Assembly (NCBI RefSeq): GCF_020921035.1
Contig: NC_063150.1
Location: forward strand, 6,758,001-6,822,000
DNA from: Rhodamnia argentea
Taxonomy: Eukaryota; Streptophyta; Magnoliopsida; Myrtales; Myrtaceae
Length of the DNA stretch: 64,000 nucleotides
Direction: 5' to 3'
A program made the translations under genes and the position numbers. Within the stretch, counting starts at the first letter, position 1, and each line of letters starts with the position of its first letter. Under the pieces are notes generated by a model, which saw only the letters and a list, made by a program, of their open reading frames with translations, ran no database searches and was not told the origin of the DNA. Positions 32,822 to 45,400 of the stretch are shown here, piece after piece.

Positions 32822-35800
32822 TGGGTTGACGGATGCACAACGAATCGAAGAGAAGAGGGGTTTGTCTGCTGTTTCTCGACGCTGCGCCGCTGTAGAAAGA
32901 GTCTTTTTCTGCAGGAGCGAGAGGGAGGAAAGCGGTTTCGTGGTTTCTGGAAACTCTCTCTCTCTCTCTCTGCGCTAAAGATGGGCTGGAGAGAGAGGAG
33001 AGGGTCGGCCAATATATAGAGAGGAGGTGGGAGACGCGTTGTGAAGGAGGGAGCGAAGGGACGGAGAAATAAGGTCCGCAGGTTGGGGCCAGGTCCAAAG
33101 ACGCCTTCCCTGCTTCGCCCCACTTGGTGACGATGACTACGTAGAGCCGTCTTCTGGATTTTTCCTTTTCACTTATTTTATTCGTCTGTTTGTGTGGAGC
33201 CAATCTTCGAAAAACTTCGCGAGGAAGATATTTGAAAATACTATGTACATAACTTTATTCAAATTGAGCAGAGCATTTTACTTAGGGTTTAGGTAGCGTG
33301 GTTGCTAGTTTGCTTTGATCGAGTCTCTTGGGTGGGTAAGAAGAGAATTTAATTAATAACGTGGGAACGAGGGTCGTTCGAGAACAAAAATCGCGTTGTC
33401 AAAAAATAGAGATGCGAGCATAATTGATATGAATATGTAAAGTGACTTCCTAATATAAATTTAGGCATTGCTCATTTGAGTGGCATCTCCGACCAAGCGT
33501 GCTCGAGACCGAACCTCCTAAAGGTTCTATACCCATGCCCTACCTAAGGTAAAAAACAAGTGCATGCGCAAGCGGGTCACTTTCATTCCTTATCATTTTT
33601 CATAGATTTTTCTATTAAAAAAACAGATCAGTGCATGAAATAATTTTGGGCCGGGAATGTACTTTATGTTATTCTAAAGAAACTCGATGAAGTTTTTTTT
33701 TTCAGTTGTGGGATAACTAATCATCACTTGTTAGGATTTGTGTGGAGTTAATAGATTTTTCATAATACTTGCAGTACTACCTGTATTGCGACTGAACATA
33801 GTTTCGACGCTACGAGCGCGAAGAAAAAACAAACACACTTCTTATCGGTTTTGAATATTCTTCGTTCTCCAATCTGTGGAAACAATAGAATTGAGAAACT
33901 TCTCGTCGGATTCCCGTCAAGTAAGGTCTTACTAAACGTGCTTTGAAAATTCGAAGGACTTCACTACCCGAAGTGAGTGACTTTAAATCACGAAAGAAGG
34001 CATAATATTTTACAATTTCAACGAATTTGTATGGGGATCAGCATCGTCAGTCAATGGGGCGCGGTCTAAAAGGACTTGCACGAGAAGTTTGACTCGTTCG
34101 TCCAGTTCGAAGGACGGCTGTCCCCATCCGAGCACGTGACACGGAGCTTTCCTTCACGAGGAATTTAACGGCGTTCCCCTGCGACTCCCGTGAATAATAA
34201 AAAAAGAAAGTGAGGTCACGGCCGTCGATGGGTGGAAGGGAGAGCGAAACGTGTCCGCACACGTGTCGAGCAGCAATAGGAGGATGCGCGGGCGGCGAAG
34301 ACGCTTCCCCGTGTTCTGGAAGGTCCCGCCCGACCACTCTCGCCTCGTGAAAGCAAAAATGCTTTTTTGAGTATTACCAAACAAAAAAACATGTAATGAT
34401 TTTCGGCGCATTATATGTACAAAATTCATGCTTTAAAATTTGAATGCTTTCGTGGGTTTCGCCGACCGAGAGTGTCCTGGGTGCTAATTAAGCAATTAGT
34501 CTTAAAACAATTACAATTTCCGTTGCGCATAATCATTATTTTAGAAAAATTTACGATCTTTTAACGGTTACTCTTGTATCGCGTGCCATAATTATATTAG
34601 AACGGACATAACTCAAAATTAAGTATGTTCATGCTGTAGAACAACTTGTTTATGGACTGCAGTATTATCGCATCAAGAAATGATCTGCGTACTGTTTTGT
34701 CTTCTTAGTGAGCGATACGACTCTGATTTCTTACGATGTTTCGTAAGGAATTTCGTGTTAATAGTTTGTACAGATGGATAATTAAACGTGGAGAGAAGAA
34801 GCGTCGGGGAAATGTCTTTGGTCATAGCTTTTGGGCAACTTGGGATGTGCCTTTGGTCACAGCTTTTGCCAACTTCGACAGAGCCGCCGGTGGGGCCAAT
34901 GAGCGCAGAGCGATGCCGGTTCGCCTCACGTGGTCGGGTCACGTCCGTGTCGTTTTTAGCTCAATGTTCGAGTTCGAGGAATGGTCGTCGCACGTGTTGA
35001 TGTCTGATTGCGCCTTTTTCGAGCTTTGCGAAAATTCACGAAAATAATAACAATCGGTTGTTTCACGTTATGCACGAGCACGTACGCCAAATTAGTGATA
35101 TTTTAGATAATCTTCAGAAGATATTTAAGATATATATATTTTTATATTTGTATATATTTTTTCGGAAAGCATATTTCTATACCCGTTTTGATTATAATTT
35201 TGTTTATTTTCTTAAATAGCCCTCCAATAAAATATATAAATAATCTAAAATTTATAGAAATTCCCTTGATTCTCTTTATTTGATCTATTCTTAAATTAGT
35301 ATTGACATCGTGGTCCCGAGAAAACTCTAACCTAATTGCACTGGCTGCACCATGCACCCCATGCACTCGTATCAAAATCACTCCATCCCCACTACTCGAC
35401 GGTCTTCATCTAAGTGCTTCATTACGTCCGAGTGAACGCTGCGTGGATTGGGTTATGACATCGATGACGCGTCGCCAAGTCGAGCTTTTCTTTTTCATGG
35501 AGGTATTTTTAAACACTGCGAAAACTCGTCATCGCACAGTAAACTTCGCTCAACGGTGCATGGCTTATTCCGCTTGTCGTAACCACGCCGGTCGCATAGG
35601 CCGCATAGCAACAATAACCTTATTTTTAGAATTACATGAAAAAAGAAAAAAAAAAGCATAAATGCCTCCTCGATGGGCAAAAATATCAAGCTCAAAGCTC
35701 ATAGCACAAACGGTCTCATTTTTTCAAAGGGATCAAGAAAAAGCACGGTTGCTCGAGGGGAAAGATTACCGAGCCAGACCGACATTATGTGCTTTAAATA

Positions 35801-36488
35801 AAAAGCGACATCGTTTTAGTAGTGTCTTGGCTCACTGTTATCAGTTAACGCAAACAAACTTCGACCACAAATGTAGGTGAGCATGTCCATGTCGAGCATA
35901 ATCGTATCGCCTAAAGAAGAAAGATTGGCGGCTTTCTTGTCACGAGTGAATCAATCCATTTGATATGCAAACATATAATAGCTTTAAACTGTTTATGACA
36001 CTCAAAAAAAAAAAAATTGTCCACATTAGTATGTTAGTTATTGTTAGAATAGTTAAATACTAAATCAAGCATTCATATAACCGCTTAAACTTTTAAAACA
36101 ATTGGCAATGGTCCCACAAAATTTCACATGATATCGGAGTATGAGGTATCGAGTTCAAATACGTCGTTGTTCAAACACAAAGTATGAAACCGCTAATCCT
36201 AAAACTTATGCCGAGTTCCTACAACGATATCTCGACACCGGATTTCGCCAAAGTATGTACTTATCGGCATGAGATCATTTGCGGTTCCAAAAAACAAATT
36301 GCTCATTTTGTCGACGGGGGTGCACTTTCACTTACAAAAAAGACTAAATAATACATCGCGAGTGCCGGTTGGCACGCCTCCGGTGACACCGACACGTGTC
36401 CGACACGCCGGGACATGATTCAACAACAATCCAAAATTAATTCCCGCAAATCTTATACTTCAAACTCATAATCTGCCCTAGTCCCTAT

Positions 36489-37595
36489 TAGGGGTGAGCA
36501 TATTGGATTGGACCGGCTCGGATCGACTCGAAACCGAACCGAACCAACCGGGTTGGTCCTGTCCTTGAGGGGGCAATCTGGTCCCCGGTCTCAATAAACG
36601 GGATCGGTGACCGGGCGGTCCAATCCTAGGTTGCAGGTGAATGGGATTGGCTCGGATCGCCTGGATTGGACCACCCATAATATATATAATTATTTATATA
36701 TAGATACATATAATTAAAAAATGAAGTTTTCATTTGTTTTCAATGTTCATTTCTCTAACCATTTTCATTGTTAGGCAGTACATTCTTGATAAGTTATCTT
36801 CGGAATATTCTGCATATAAGGCATGTCCTTTGCTTGTCAACAATGATAGGAATTGTGAAAGAATTGAGTGGCAGTTCAGTTGGAACCATGAAAGCATGTC
36901 CAAGTTGAATGCTAGTAAAACCACTTTAGAATAATGGTTTATATCAATTCCTTTTTGAAACTCGAACAACCCTTCAATGTTATGAATACAGTCTATCGTA
37001 TTTATTGTGGTCATTTCCAGTGTATTGTGTGGTGAGCGTACTTCGGCGTGTTCTTTTTAGAAATAAATGATTCAATCGGTTTATTTAATATAGTGATAGC
37101 AATTTCTTATTCTTCATGCGTTTCGGTTGTTCATTTCAATAAGTAGTTTTGTATTTTGTTTCTACACACTACTTGGATGTAGAATCCGTTTAATCAACAA
37201 CATCACTATTAATATGTCTTCGCTAGTTAGGTTTTTTCGATTCTAGCATGTATATATCTCTATTGTGTCGGCGGATAGACCGATGTCATTATTAAGCCTG
37301 CCATTCCGTGAAGACACGATTTTATTACGAAGGTGAGCAAACTAGACTAGAGTATTTTTTTATTCAACCGGAAGTATAGATTGTAAATTAACATGCAATT
37401 AAGGCATATTGTATTTCAAGGGTTAGATTTCTATAAGCGGCCGATATTAATGGTCTCACTAGGCCGGGATCGGGATCGGATCGGACCACTGGTCCCGATC
37501 CGGTCCTTGTTCTTGAAAATTTGGAGATCTAGACTACTAGTCCGGTTTCCGGTTTCATAGCGGGATCGGACTGGCTCGGATCATGCACACCCCTA
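36489..37595. mobile_element. Non-autonomous hAT-like element
   Basis: The left end is TAGGGGTGAGCATATTGGAT and the right end, on the opposite strand, is TAGGGGTGTGCATGATCC, both followed by CCGG/GGATC-rich subterminal sequence. The flanking octamers GTCCCTAT (36481-36488) and GTTCCCAT (37596-37603) match at six of eight positions, as expected for an old 8-bp hAT target duplication. No transposase frame is present; the middle is AT-rich and of unknown origin. Confidence 0.6.
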
Positions 37596-39076
37596 GTTCC
37601 CATGGGCCTTTAGCCTATCGACCCAAGCTTTCACATAGGGGACACGCTAGGCCTTTTTGATGGCCCATCAAACCCAAATGTGTTGCCTCAAGTGACTGAG
37701 CCTCCTTTTTATAAGAAGCTTTCTCTTACTTTCTTTGTTACATGGCCGATGTGAGACAAGGAAGTGCACAGGCAGACATAATTCCTTCATAGAGCATTAT
37801 TATTTAATTCTCTTAGTAGGTCATCCCTCCCTCACAGGAAGAGTTCCTGGTAATGAAACTAACAAAAGTTTGAGACAATTATTATGTAAATTTATTCAAG
37901 GGCTTTTATTATTATTTATTTATTTGTGACTTCAAGAAAATAATAATTTATCATGTATATATAAAAAAGATATATTTAATATACAACGTGTCCCAACGTG
38001 TCGAAATTCTCTATTTTTTGAGAATTCACGTGTCTACATGTCGTATCGCGTATCGTGTTCTGTATCCCTGTAACATAGCCAAGACCCAAGATACCAACTT
38101 TTAATGGTAAATGAATTGTCGAAACCTCTGTTCTCTCTTAGGAAAGTAAAAGAAAAAAACCTCTGTTCTTCTGTCGAAGCGAGCATTCACGAATTCCGAA
38201 CGGCGGCGCCGAGGTTTCGGGATTCGGGAACAGAAGAAAACGGTCAGAAACCCGCGGGGCTGCCAAGAAGGCCGTTTGGATTCATCGCTCGGTTTCTGAT
38301 CGCTGCATTTCCTAAGTTATGTTTTTCTGTTTTTTTTTTCTTGTTCTTTTAATGCATGTAACCTTTTCTTTTTCTTCATTTTTTCCCGGTTCTTTGGACA
38401 GCTTTGCTCAGCCCGCCTCCTACCAGTTTCTGTATCAACTTGCTTGCCCAGCTCTTGTGCTGGGGTCGTTCTTGCACAATCCCGGACACATGCTAGTCTA
38501 ATTCGCGCGCACCATCATATTATATGCGTCTCACATGGGGCGCGTCTCATCCAACGGTGTATATGAATCGAGCTCACATTCATTTATAGATCATGCGATA
38601 ATTTTTTCCAAGATGACCCGATTTGCCTATGAAAGAATCGTCTCCCTACACACGCGTGCCTATCTGCCTATGCAGAAACTACGCAACAACGAAGATAATA
38701 ATAAACAAAAAAAAAAAGAAATTTTGATTTTGATTATATTAAGAGGATTGGACCAACTGTTCCCGCACGCATTATGTGCAATTACTATCTAGAGAGTCTA
38801 GTGATTTCGATAGTACAGTTAACAAGTGCCCTTAGTTAGCATGACTAAATTACAGTATAGATCCGATAGTCTTGAGATAAGAAATATTTAACTTTTGCGG
38901 CGCCACGACGGGAAGCTCAATCCTTTGATGTTGTACTCGCCTTAAGCAAAGCAATTTACTAACAATGTCTTATCGAATTCCCTTGGTAAAAAAAAAAAAA
39001 ATTGCAGGCGGTTGATGGATTAGTTCTAGCAGGTCGGAGAGCACGTGTTGAGGTTAAAGGCTTCGGCCCATTTTTC

Positions 39077-39336
39077 TTTGTTGGGCTTCTTTGTCTGAGG
39101 TTGATCTGAAGGGTCCACAGGTTCTCTTGCAGGCGAGAAAACAGAGTAAAACCCCGCCAAGAATCGTGCTTTGCAAGCTCGGTTCGCTCCATCGGTCTCT
39201 CTCCCCTTTGTTGGGCTTCTTTGTCTGACGTTGATCTGAAGGGTCCACAGGTTCTCTTGCAGGCGAGAAAACAGAGTAAAACCCCGCCAAGAATCGTGCT
39301 TCGCAAACTTGGTTCGCTCCATCGGTCTCTCTCCCC
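39077..39336. repeat. 130-bp direct tandem duplication upstream of PARP2
   Basis: Units at 39077-39206 and 39207-39336 begin TTTGTTGGGCTTCTTTGTCT and end CGGTCTCTCTCCCC, differing at only a few bases. The downstream unit abuts the TATA-like box of the PARP2 gene. Confidence 0.92.
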
Positions 39337-39339
39337 TCC

Positions 39340-39347
39340 TTTAAATA
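39340..39347 (+). promoter_or_regulatory. TATA-like box of PARP2
   Basis: TTTAAATA lies 77-84 bases before the PARP2 ATG and is followed by a pyrimidine-rich leader containing a CT microsatellite (39391-39417). Confidence 0.45.
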
Positions 39348-39423
39348 CTTCTCCATCTTCCTCCCACCTTTTCCACCTTCCAGTATCACACAAACTCTCT
39401 CTCTCTCTCTCTCTCCGTTAAGA

Positions 39424-42400
39424 ATGGCCACAAGCCTCAAAGTGGACGAGCTTAGAACGGAGCTCGCCCAACGCGGGCTCAGTACCACCGGAACAAAACC
39501 AACCCTGGTTAGTACTGTCATCTCTCTCTCTCTCTCTCTCTCTGTCGAAGTAGAACGAATTTGAAACTGTCGCTACATTTCTACGTCGATTCGAGGCTTT
39601 CTTTCTCCCTTTTTCAGGCGAGGAGACTCCAAGCAGCTCTCACCAAAGAGAATAAGCAAGCGGCTGATTCTGGGGATCATGGAAAGAGAGAAAGGGACTT
39701 GGACACCCCAAATGGGGATTCGGATGGTCCGTCGAAACTCAAAGCGTTCGACAAGTTTCGCAAACTGGGCATCCAGCAACTCCGCGAAGAAGCCCAGAGA
39801 CGGGGCATCTCCTCATCTGGGTCGAAGAAAGAATTGCTCGAGAGGCTCTGCTGCGGTGATGCAGAGGAGGAACCGGCGACTGCAAATGAACGTAATCACA
39901 ACTGAACTTCTAGTGGTCTTTTTGTTTCTGTTAATAGCCGCATCTTTCTGCTATTCCCAACCGCCAAATGCGAAAGGGGAAGGTCTAAGATGTGGAAAGT
40001 TTCATACTTGAAAAGTTCAGTTTGCTGGTAGTGCGTCATTTCTAAGAAATTCGAAGGACGCACGAGTTAATGATGCATAATGGTGTTTGCTTTTATTTGT
40101 TCTATTTAGTTCCACTAACCAGGTGTATGTGTTGCTGCTTTTTTGGCCTCTCATTCATCTCATTCTGATTCTTTTTCTCTTGCCCTTTTCTCATTTGTCC
40201 TCATGTTTCAATGCTGTGGTGGCAGTGGCAGCGAAAGAAGAAGCAGCAGCAACAGATGAAGTGAAGACAGAGAAGTTAATTACTGCAACCAAAAAAGGTG
40301 TTGCGGTTTTAGATCAATGGCTTCCTGACCACATAAAGGCGAATTACCATGTTCTTCAACAGGCAAGTCTTTTGCTTTCAACTCGCTGTACTGGCTAAAT
40401 ACATGCCATGAGATCGTATTGAACAGCTCTATTGTTTGCAATGCAGGGTGATGATGTATACGATGCTATGTTGAATCAGACAAATGTCGGGGATAACAAT
40501 AACAAGTTCTTCGCAATTCAACTTCTAGGTTACATCTCTGAGTTCTGCATTTGCATATTTGATTCTCTCGCAAATAGGTAGAGTTCTAGAAAATTGATTT
40601 TGGTTGTACCTAGCATGTGCAACCAATGATATGTAGTTGGAGGAGCTAGTGATGTCCTTTGAGACGAGGTTAACCATGTCTATATCCTATATCAGTGAAA
40701 GGTCAAGAGTAAAAAGGAAGTAAGCCGTATCCACTGGAGCTCTATTTGTTAATAAATGCCATATGGCATGGGGATAACATATTGAAATACCTGCACAAGT
40801 ACAAATATTTGCATGTGGTATTTTTCTTTGTCTATATAGTGCTTGGCCATCAAGAGAACAAACTACCGTTAGATCTTATAGCTATGCCGGCAGAAACATT
40901 GAATTAATGACCAAAGAACAAACAATTTCTCTATAGCTCTAACTTTGTTATCCTTCATTTTCGCTAAAATTACATGCTTGTGAAGTCGGTCAATGAATCC
41001 ATGATAATTTGCTTGACCACTCTCACAGCTTCCTTTTATGTCATGGTTATGTTTCTCAGTGCCAAAACAATTGCTAATAAGTTAATAATCTTAATGGTGA
41101 TTTCTATTTGATTGCTTCCAGAATCTGATGACGGGGCTGCATTCATGGTTTATTATAGATGGGGGAGAGTTGGTGTTAGGGGTCAAGATAAACTTCAAGG
41201 CCCCTATACATCACAAGGTACCGCCATCAATGAGTTTGTACAGAAATTTTATGCCAAAACAAGAAATCACTGGTTCAACCGGAAGGAATTTATTTGTTAC
41301 CCTAAATGCTATACATGGCTGGAAATGGACTATGGCGGAAAGGAAGAACAAGAGGTGAGTGTTTGCATCCAAAAGCACAGTGTTCTTTCAGCTACATTAA
41401 TTTGATCGTCAGAGTTTGCTGGAGAAGGCGGGAACAAAATTATTAAAGAAATCTTGATCTCCACTTCTCATCTAACAACATAGTGTAAGAATGCCATTAT
41501 TGTTCTCAGGTCAGTACTGAACCTGCTGTTACTACAAGTCAACTGCGCGAATCAAAACTTGAGTCTCGTATTGCAAAGTTTCTCTCTCTCATATGCAATA
41601 TCAGTATGATGAAACAGCAAATGATGGAAATAGGTCAGTTCTTCAATCATTTCTTCTTGCATTATCCCATTTGTTCATATCCTAAGTATACGTCAGGATT
41701 CATTTAGTTTAATTTGTTTGGTTCTTTGTTCCCTTGGTAACTTTTTTACTGGATCTGTAGTTTGTATAATTGTTTTTCTTCTTTTTTGTATTAGGATATA
41801 ATGCGGAAAAGCTGCCCCTTGGTAAACTTAGCAAATCAACGATATTGAAGGCAAGTTTACAATTAATGCTCTTAATAGTCTCTAGTTGTTTACAATTCAG
41901 CTTTTTGTCTTTTAAGTTTTTTACATTTAAGCGTTGCTCGTTCTTTCATTTTTTGCACAAAAATTCTTTTGTGACTGTGCACTGGTTGCAAGACTACTTC
42001 AAAGTTGTGTTCTCCCATAATTTTCCTTCTGCACTGTTCTGGTATCACAATCCTACCTGTCTTCTGTCTGAGAAAACGCTATTTGCAGCAAGAATGTGCC
42101 ATTCATTGTGTGGCATGATCTTATAAATTTTTGTGCACTCATTTGGTCCCTTTCATGATTAAATTCTGTTAGACATTTTGATGAGAGAAGTCCCCTGAAC
42201 AATGCCACGAAAAAATGGTTGCCTTGTGCACCTGAAATTTGATGCTGTGAGGCTCATGGAGAGGTGCATCTGTGCTTCAGAACACATAGGGAATGCAAAT
42301 CCGTTTCACCACGTGCTTTGTTGCTAGCCTGTGTGGGCACAAGGAACTTGTATACATGCCTCAGTGTCCACTCCTTTCTACAGCAAACTATTAAGCATAT

Positions 42401-45400
42401 CATTTTGAAAGTTTAGAATTTATGAGAACTTCCACTTCCAATCCAAGTTATACCTCTAAATATACTGGACAATGCCGATCCATTCAGTCAATACTTGCTG
42501 CTTGTCCCTTCTCTCCCTGTGAGATTCATCCCTCTGCTTATGTCATATCAGCATTATGTTAATATTCTGTATGAATCAGCCAGAAAAGATGAATGAAGAG
42601 CTAGTTGTCTTTTCCTCTCCTGGGGATTGTAGTTCTTTTGATTGCAAAAATTGGTGTTAACTCTGCTCCTCCACTAGCTTTTTTCAATGCAATTGTTCAT
42701 CTTATTCAGGGTTATGATGTATTAAAAAGGATCGCTGATTTGATTGGACAGTCAGATAGGAAAAAGCTTGAACAATTAAGCAGGTAAAAATCTCTCTCTG
42801 TATATATATATCTATATATAGACACACATGTGATGAAGGATTGCTTTTTTTTTCTAATTGCATTGTTTATTGGATCAAAATGCAACTTCTTTTATGCATC
42901 TGGCAAAGCTGAGGCTCTTCGCCCTATTTTTGGCAGCGAATTTTATACTGTCATACCTCATGACTTTGGCTTTAAGAAAATGAGTGAGTTTCTCTTTCTT
43001 TCTTTTTATGTGTTCAGCCCATACACTGTGACTTCTGGAGTTTATACCAACTTGTAGATAATTTTGATTGATGAAGCATATGATAATTGCAGGAGAGTTT
43101 GTCATTGACACCCCTCAGAAATTGAAAAGCAAGTTGGAAATGGTAATTTATTGTTTTGTAAAAAATTATCTGAAGGTTCTTTTCTTACAATTACTTTGTC
43201 TCTTTTTTCGTTTCCTTATGGTTTTGAGCATGTGGCCCAATCTCTGCCATTTGGTTTGCTTCTCTTATATGTTATCCTTTTGGAAACTAAGGAGATAGAA
43301 TCTTCTTTTAGAACCTCAATTTATAAAGATGGTCTACATTCAGTAAAGCTCTGTTGGATGCAAATGCTTATTTCTGAGCAAGTAATGTTTGTAGTCGGAG
43401 TTTAGATCCATTGAGGGCTCCTAATGATCCATTATTTAATACTCCTGAATGAAATAATTACTAAGTGAAAGGCCCACACTAGCATTTCTTTCCAAATTTG
43501 TTCAAAGTTTCTCTATGCCACCATTGATTCTGCAATTCATACTTAGCTGTTCTTGCTTATGCAATTTCCTACTACGTGGTGTGGAAGAGCTATGCTCATA
43601 GTTCCATCTGTTGTCCATCTTGGTTCAAGACGAGTTTGTTGTCTATGGAATTGTTGCGAAGAATTAAGTTGGGAGAGAACGGGAAGAAGAAAGACAAATG
43701 TTGTTAATGTTTTGTAAATTCTACAAAAGACTCCTAAAAATCGACTTTCACTTAGTCACTTTCCATGAGATTTTCCATTTGATCATGGATCATTTTTCTT
43801 TACCGCTTAAACCCTATGCGAAATTCCTTCCTTGGAGAAACTTTAAAATTAGTGTTGCTATTGTGTTATCCCACAATGCTTGAATACAAGATCTCAATGG
43901 ACCTTATATATATGAGCCTCCCTCAACCTAATGGCTTAAGCTCACGGTTGGATTTTGTAGCATAGTATCAATGCCAACATTGCTCATCCTGCATGCCCCA
44001 TTGAAGTTTATTACGTGCGCGGTTCCTCGCTCTTCAATCCCACTTGCATTTTTTATGGTGTCAGCGCAGTTTATATTTGAGAAGGAGAAAGGGAGGTTGG
44101 GAGGCGGGGGGAGTTAATTTTTTATCCCACATTGCTTGCATGTGATTTCAAAGAGTCTTATATACACACGATCTTCCTACACTCAGTTGTCTGAGATTTT
44201 GGGTTTTCTTCTTAACAATTATAAATTCTTTGCACTTTATCTTTTTGACTTTTAACCTTCTGTATACGGAAGTACCCTTATGCTGTTGTTTGTAAAACGT
44301 ACAATAATACATCCTCAGCTGCTTATGTATTTTGAAGGTTGAAGCTCTGGGTGAAATAGAGGTTGCATCCAAATTGTTGAGGGATGATATTGGGACAGAG
44401 GTATAATTTTTATGGTTTCTTGCTGACTTATACATTTGCTCTAATCTGTAACTGAGAGTAGGGACTCAAGTATGGATGTAGACTAAAAATCCTTATTTAG
44501 GTACCTTGTGAGTCTATGCATGTGCTGGTCAGTTCGCTGTAATTTGTGATATAGGTGAATGCTAGTATGTGTCGAGCAGAAGAATAGAGGAAGGTGTTTT
44601 TTCTTGACCTTTACGGTTTCAACGCTGTTTTTTCTTGACCTTTTTGGTGGGGAGGTTTTAGATGTTGAGTAGATGTCAATCCTGTAGTAGGGAGCTTTCA
44701 AGATCGACATGCGCAAACCCAATAATTTGAGTTCTTGTGATTTTGTGGGATGGGGATGTCTTTTTGCTTTTTATCTTTGGGGGTTGTTTTTGTGTGTGTG
44801 TGTGTGTGTGTGTTTTTTTCTTTTATTTTTTTTATTCTGGGGGGGGTTTGGGGGGTTAGGTTCTAAGTTCCATTGTGCTTCTGCTCTGTCTATATGTTGA
44901 TCTGGCCCAAAATGAAACAGATTTTCCACCAATTTTTTTTTTCCTGTCAGGTCCTATCGTATTCCATCAAATTTTGTTTGTTCTTCATTATTTTTGTGAG
45001 TTTCTGGAATTGGAATACTATGTGGCTATTGGTTGAAAGAGGTTAGGGAAGGCTGCAGAAGACATACATGGAAACTGTAAGGAAAGATTTTGAGAACTCT
45101 ATTCACCACGTAGTGACCCCACTTATTATAAAAAGTTTTCTTCTGTTGTTGTCAGAACATCTACAAAATTGTAAGTGCAAACTAATTTCTTGAGTTAGTT
45201 GGACCTGTTTGCCTAGCTTCCGGGAAATTATACGTGCTATCTGATTTCATGAGTTATTTGGAACTATTTGTCTATAGCCCTTTTAATGGCTAATGACATG
45301 AAAAATGTGTCCTCTGGGATAGCGCATCAACTTCAACTGCTAATTGATATACTCACTCTGCAGTTTTGTCTTTCTTCTCCTCCTCTAAGAAACAAGGATA

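Larger units (their letters stand above)
24016..33700. repeat. Tandem triplication carrying three LEA5 genes
   Basis: Three direct units start with TTAGAGGT near 24018, 26236 and 30741. Each runs through a shared 3' flank, a LEA5 gene on the minus strand and its promoter, and ends with a run of T after a GA(T/A)ACTC motif (26215, 30713, 33678). Unit 1 is about 2.2 kb, unit 2 about 4.5 kb and unit 3 about 3 kb. The differences come from an A-rich-ended insertion shared by units 2 and 3, a 1.33-kb insertion unique to unit 2, and a small inverted-repeat element present upstream of genes A and B only. Confidence 0.85.
33020..39339. other. Intergenic region between LEA5-C and PARP2
   Basis: About 6.3 kb without a convincing gene. 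The third duplication unit ends near 33700. A hAT-like element occupies 36489-37595, flanked by CACGTGTC-rich repeat sequence (36370-36420 and 37985-38060). 38100-38350 has an open frame of 82 codons with no recognised motif. The remainder is AT-rich with homopolymer runs. Confidence 0.5.

Noticed and set aside
36121-36160. B-box-like GAGTTCAAATAC as a tRNA or SINE
   Set aside because: No A box at the right distance and no cloverleaf; such words are frequent in plant repeat DNA.
38104-38352. 82-codon frame upstream of PARP2
   Set aside because: No domain, no signal peptide and low-complexity surroundings; it might be an unannotated leader exon but nothing supports that.
43860-44170. Possible LTR remnants in PARP2 intron 10
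   Set aside because: Two loosely similar stretches (TATCCCACA(A/T)TGCTTG) and a GGATTTTGTAGCATAGTATCAAT string suggest an old retroelement, but no primer-binding site, polypurine tract or coding domain could be confirmed.
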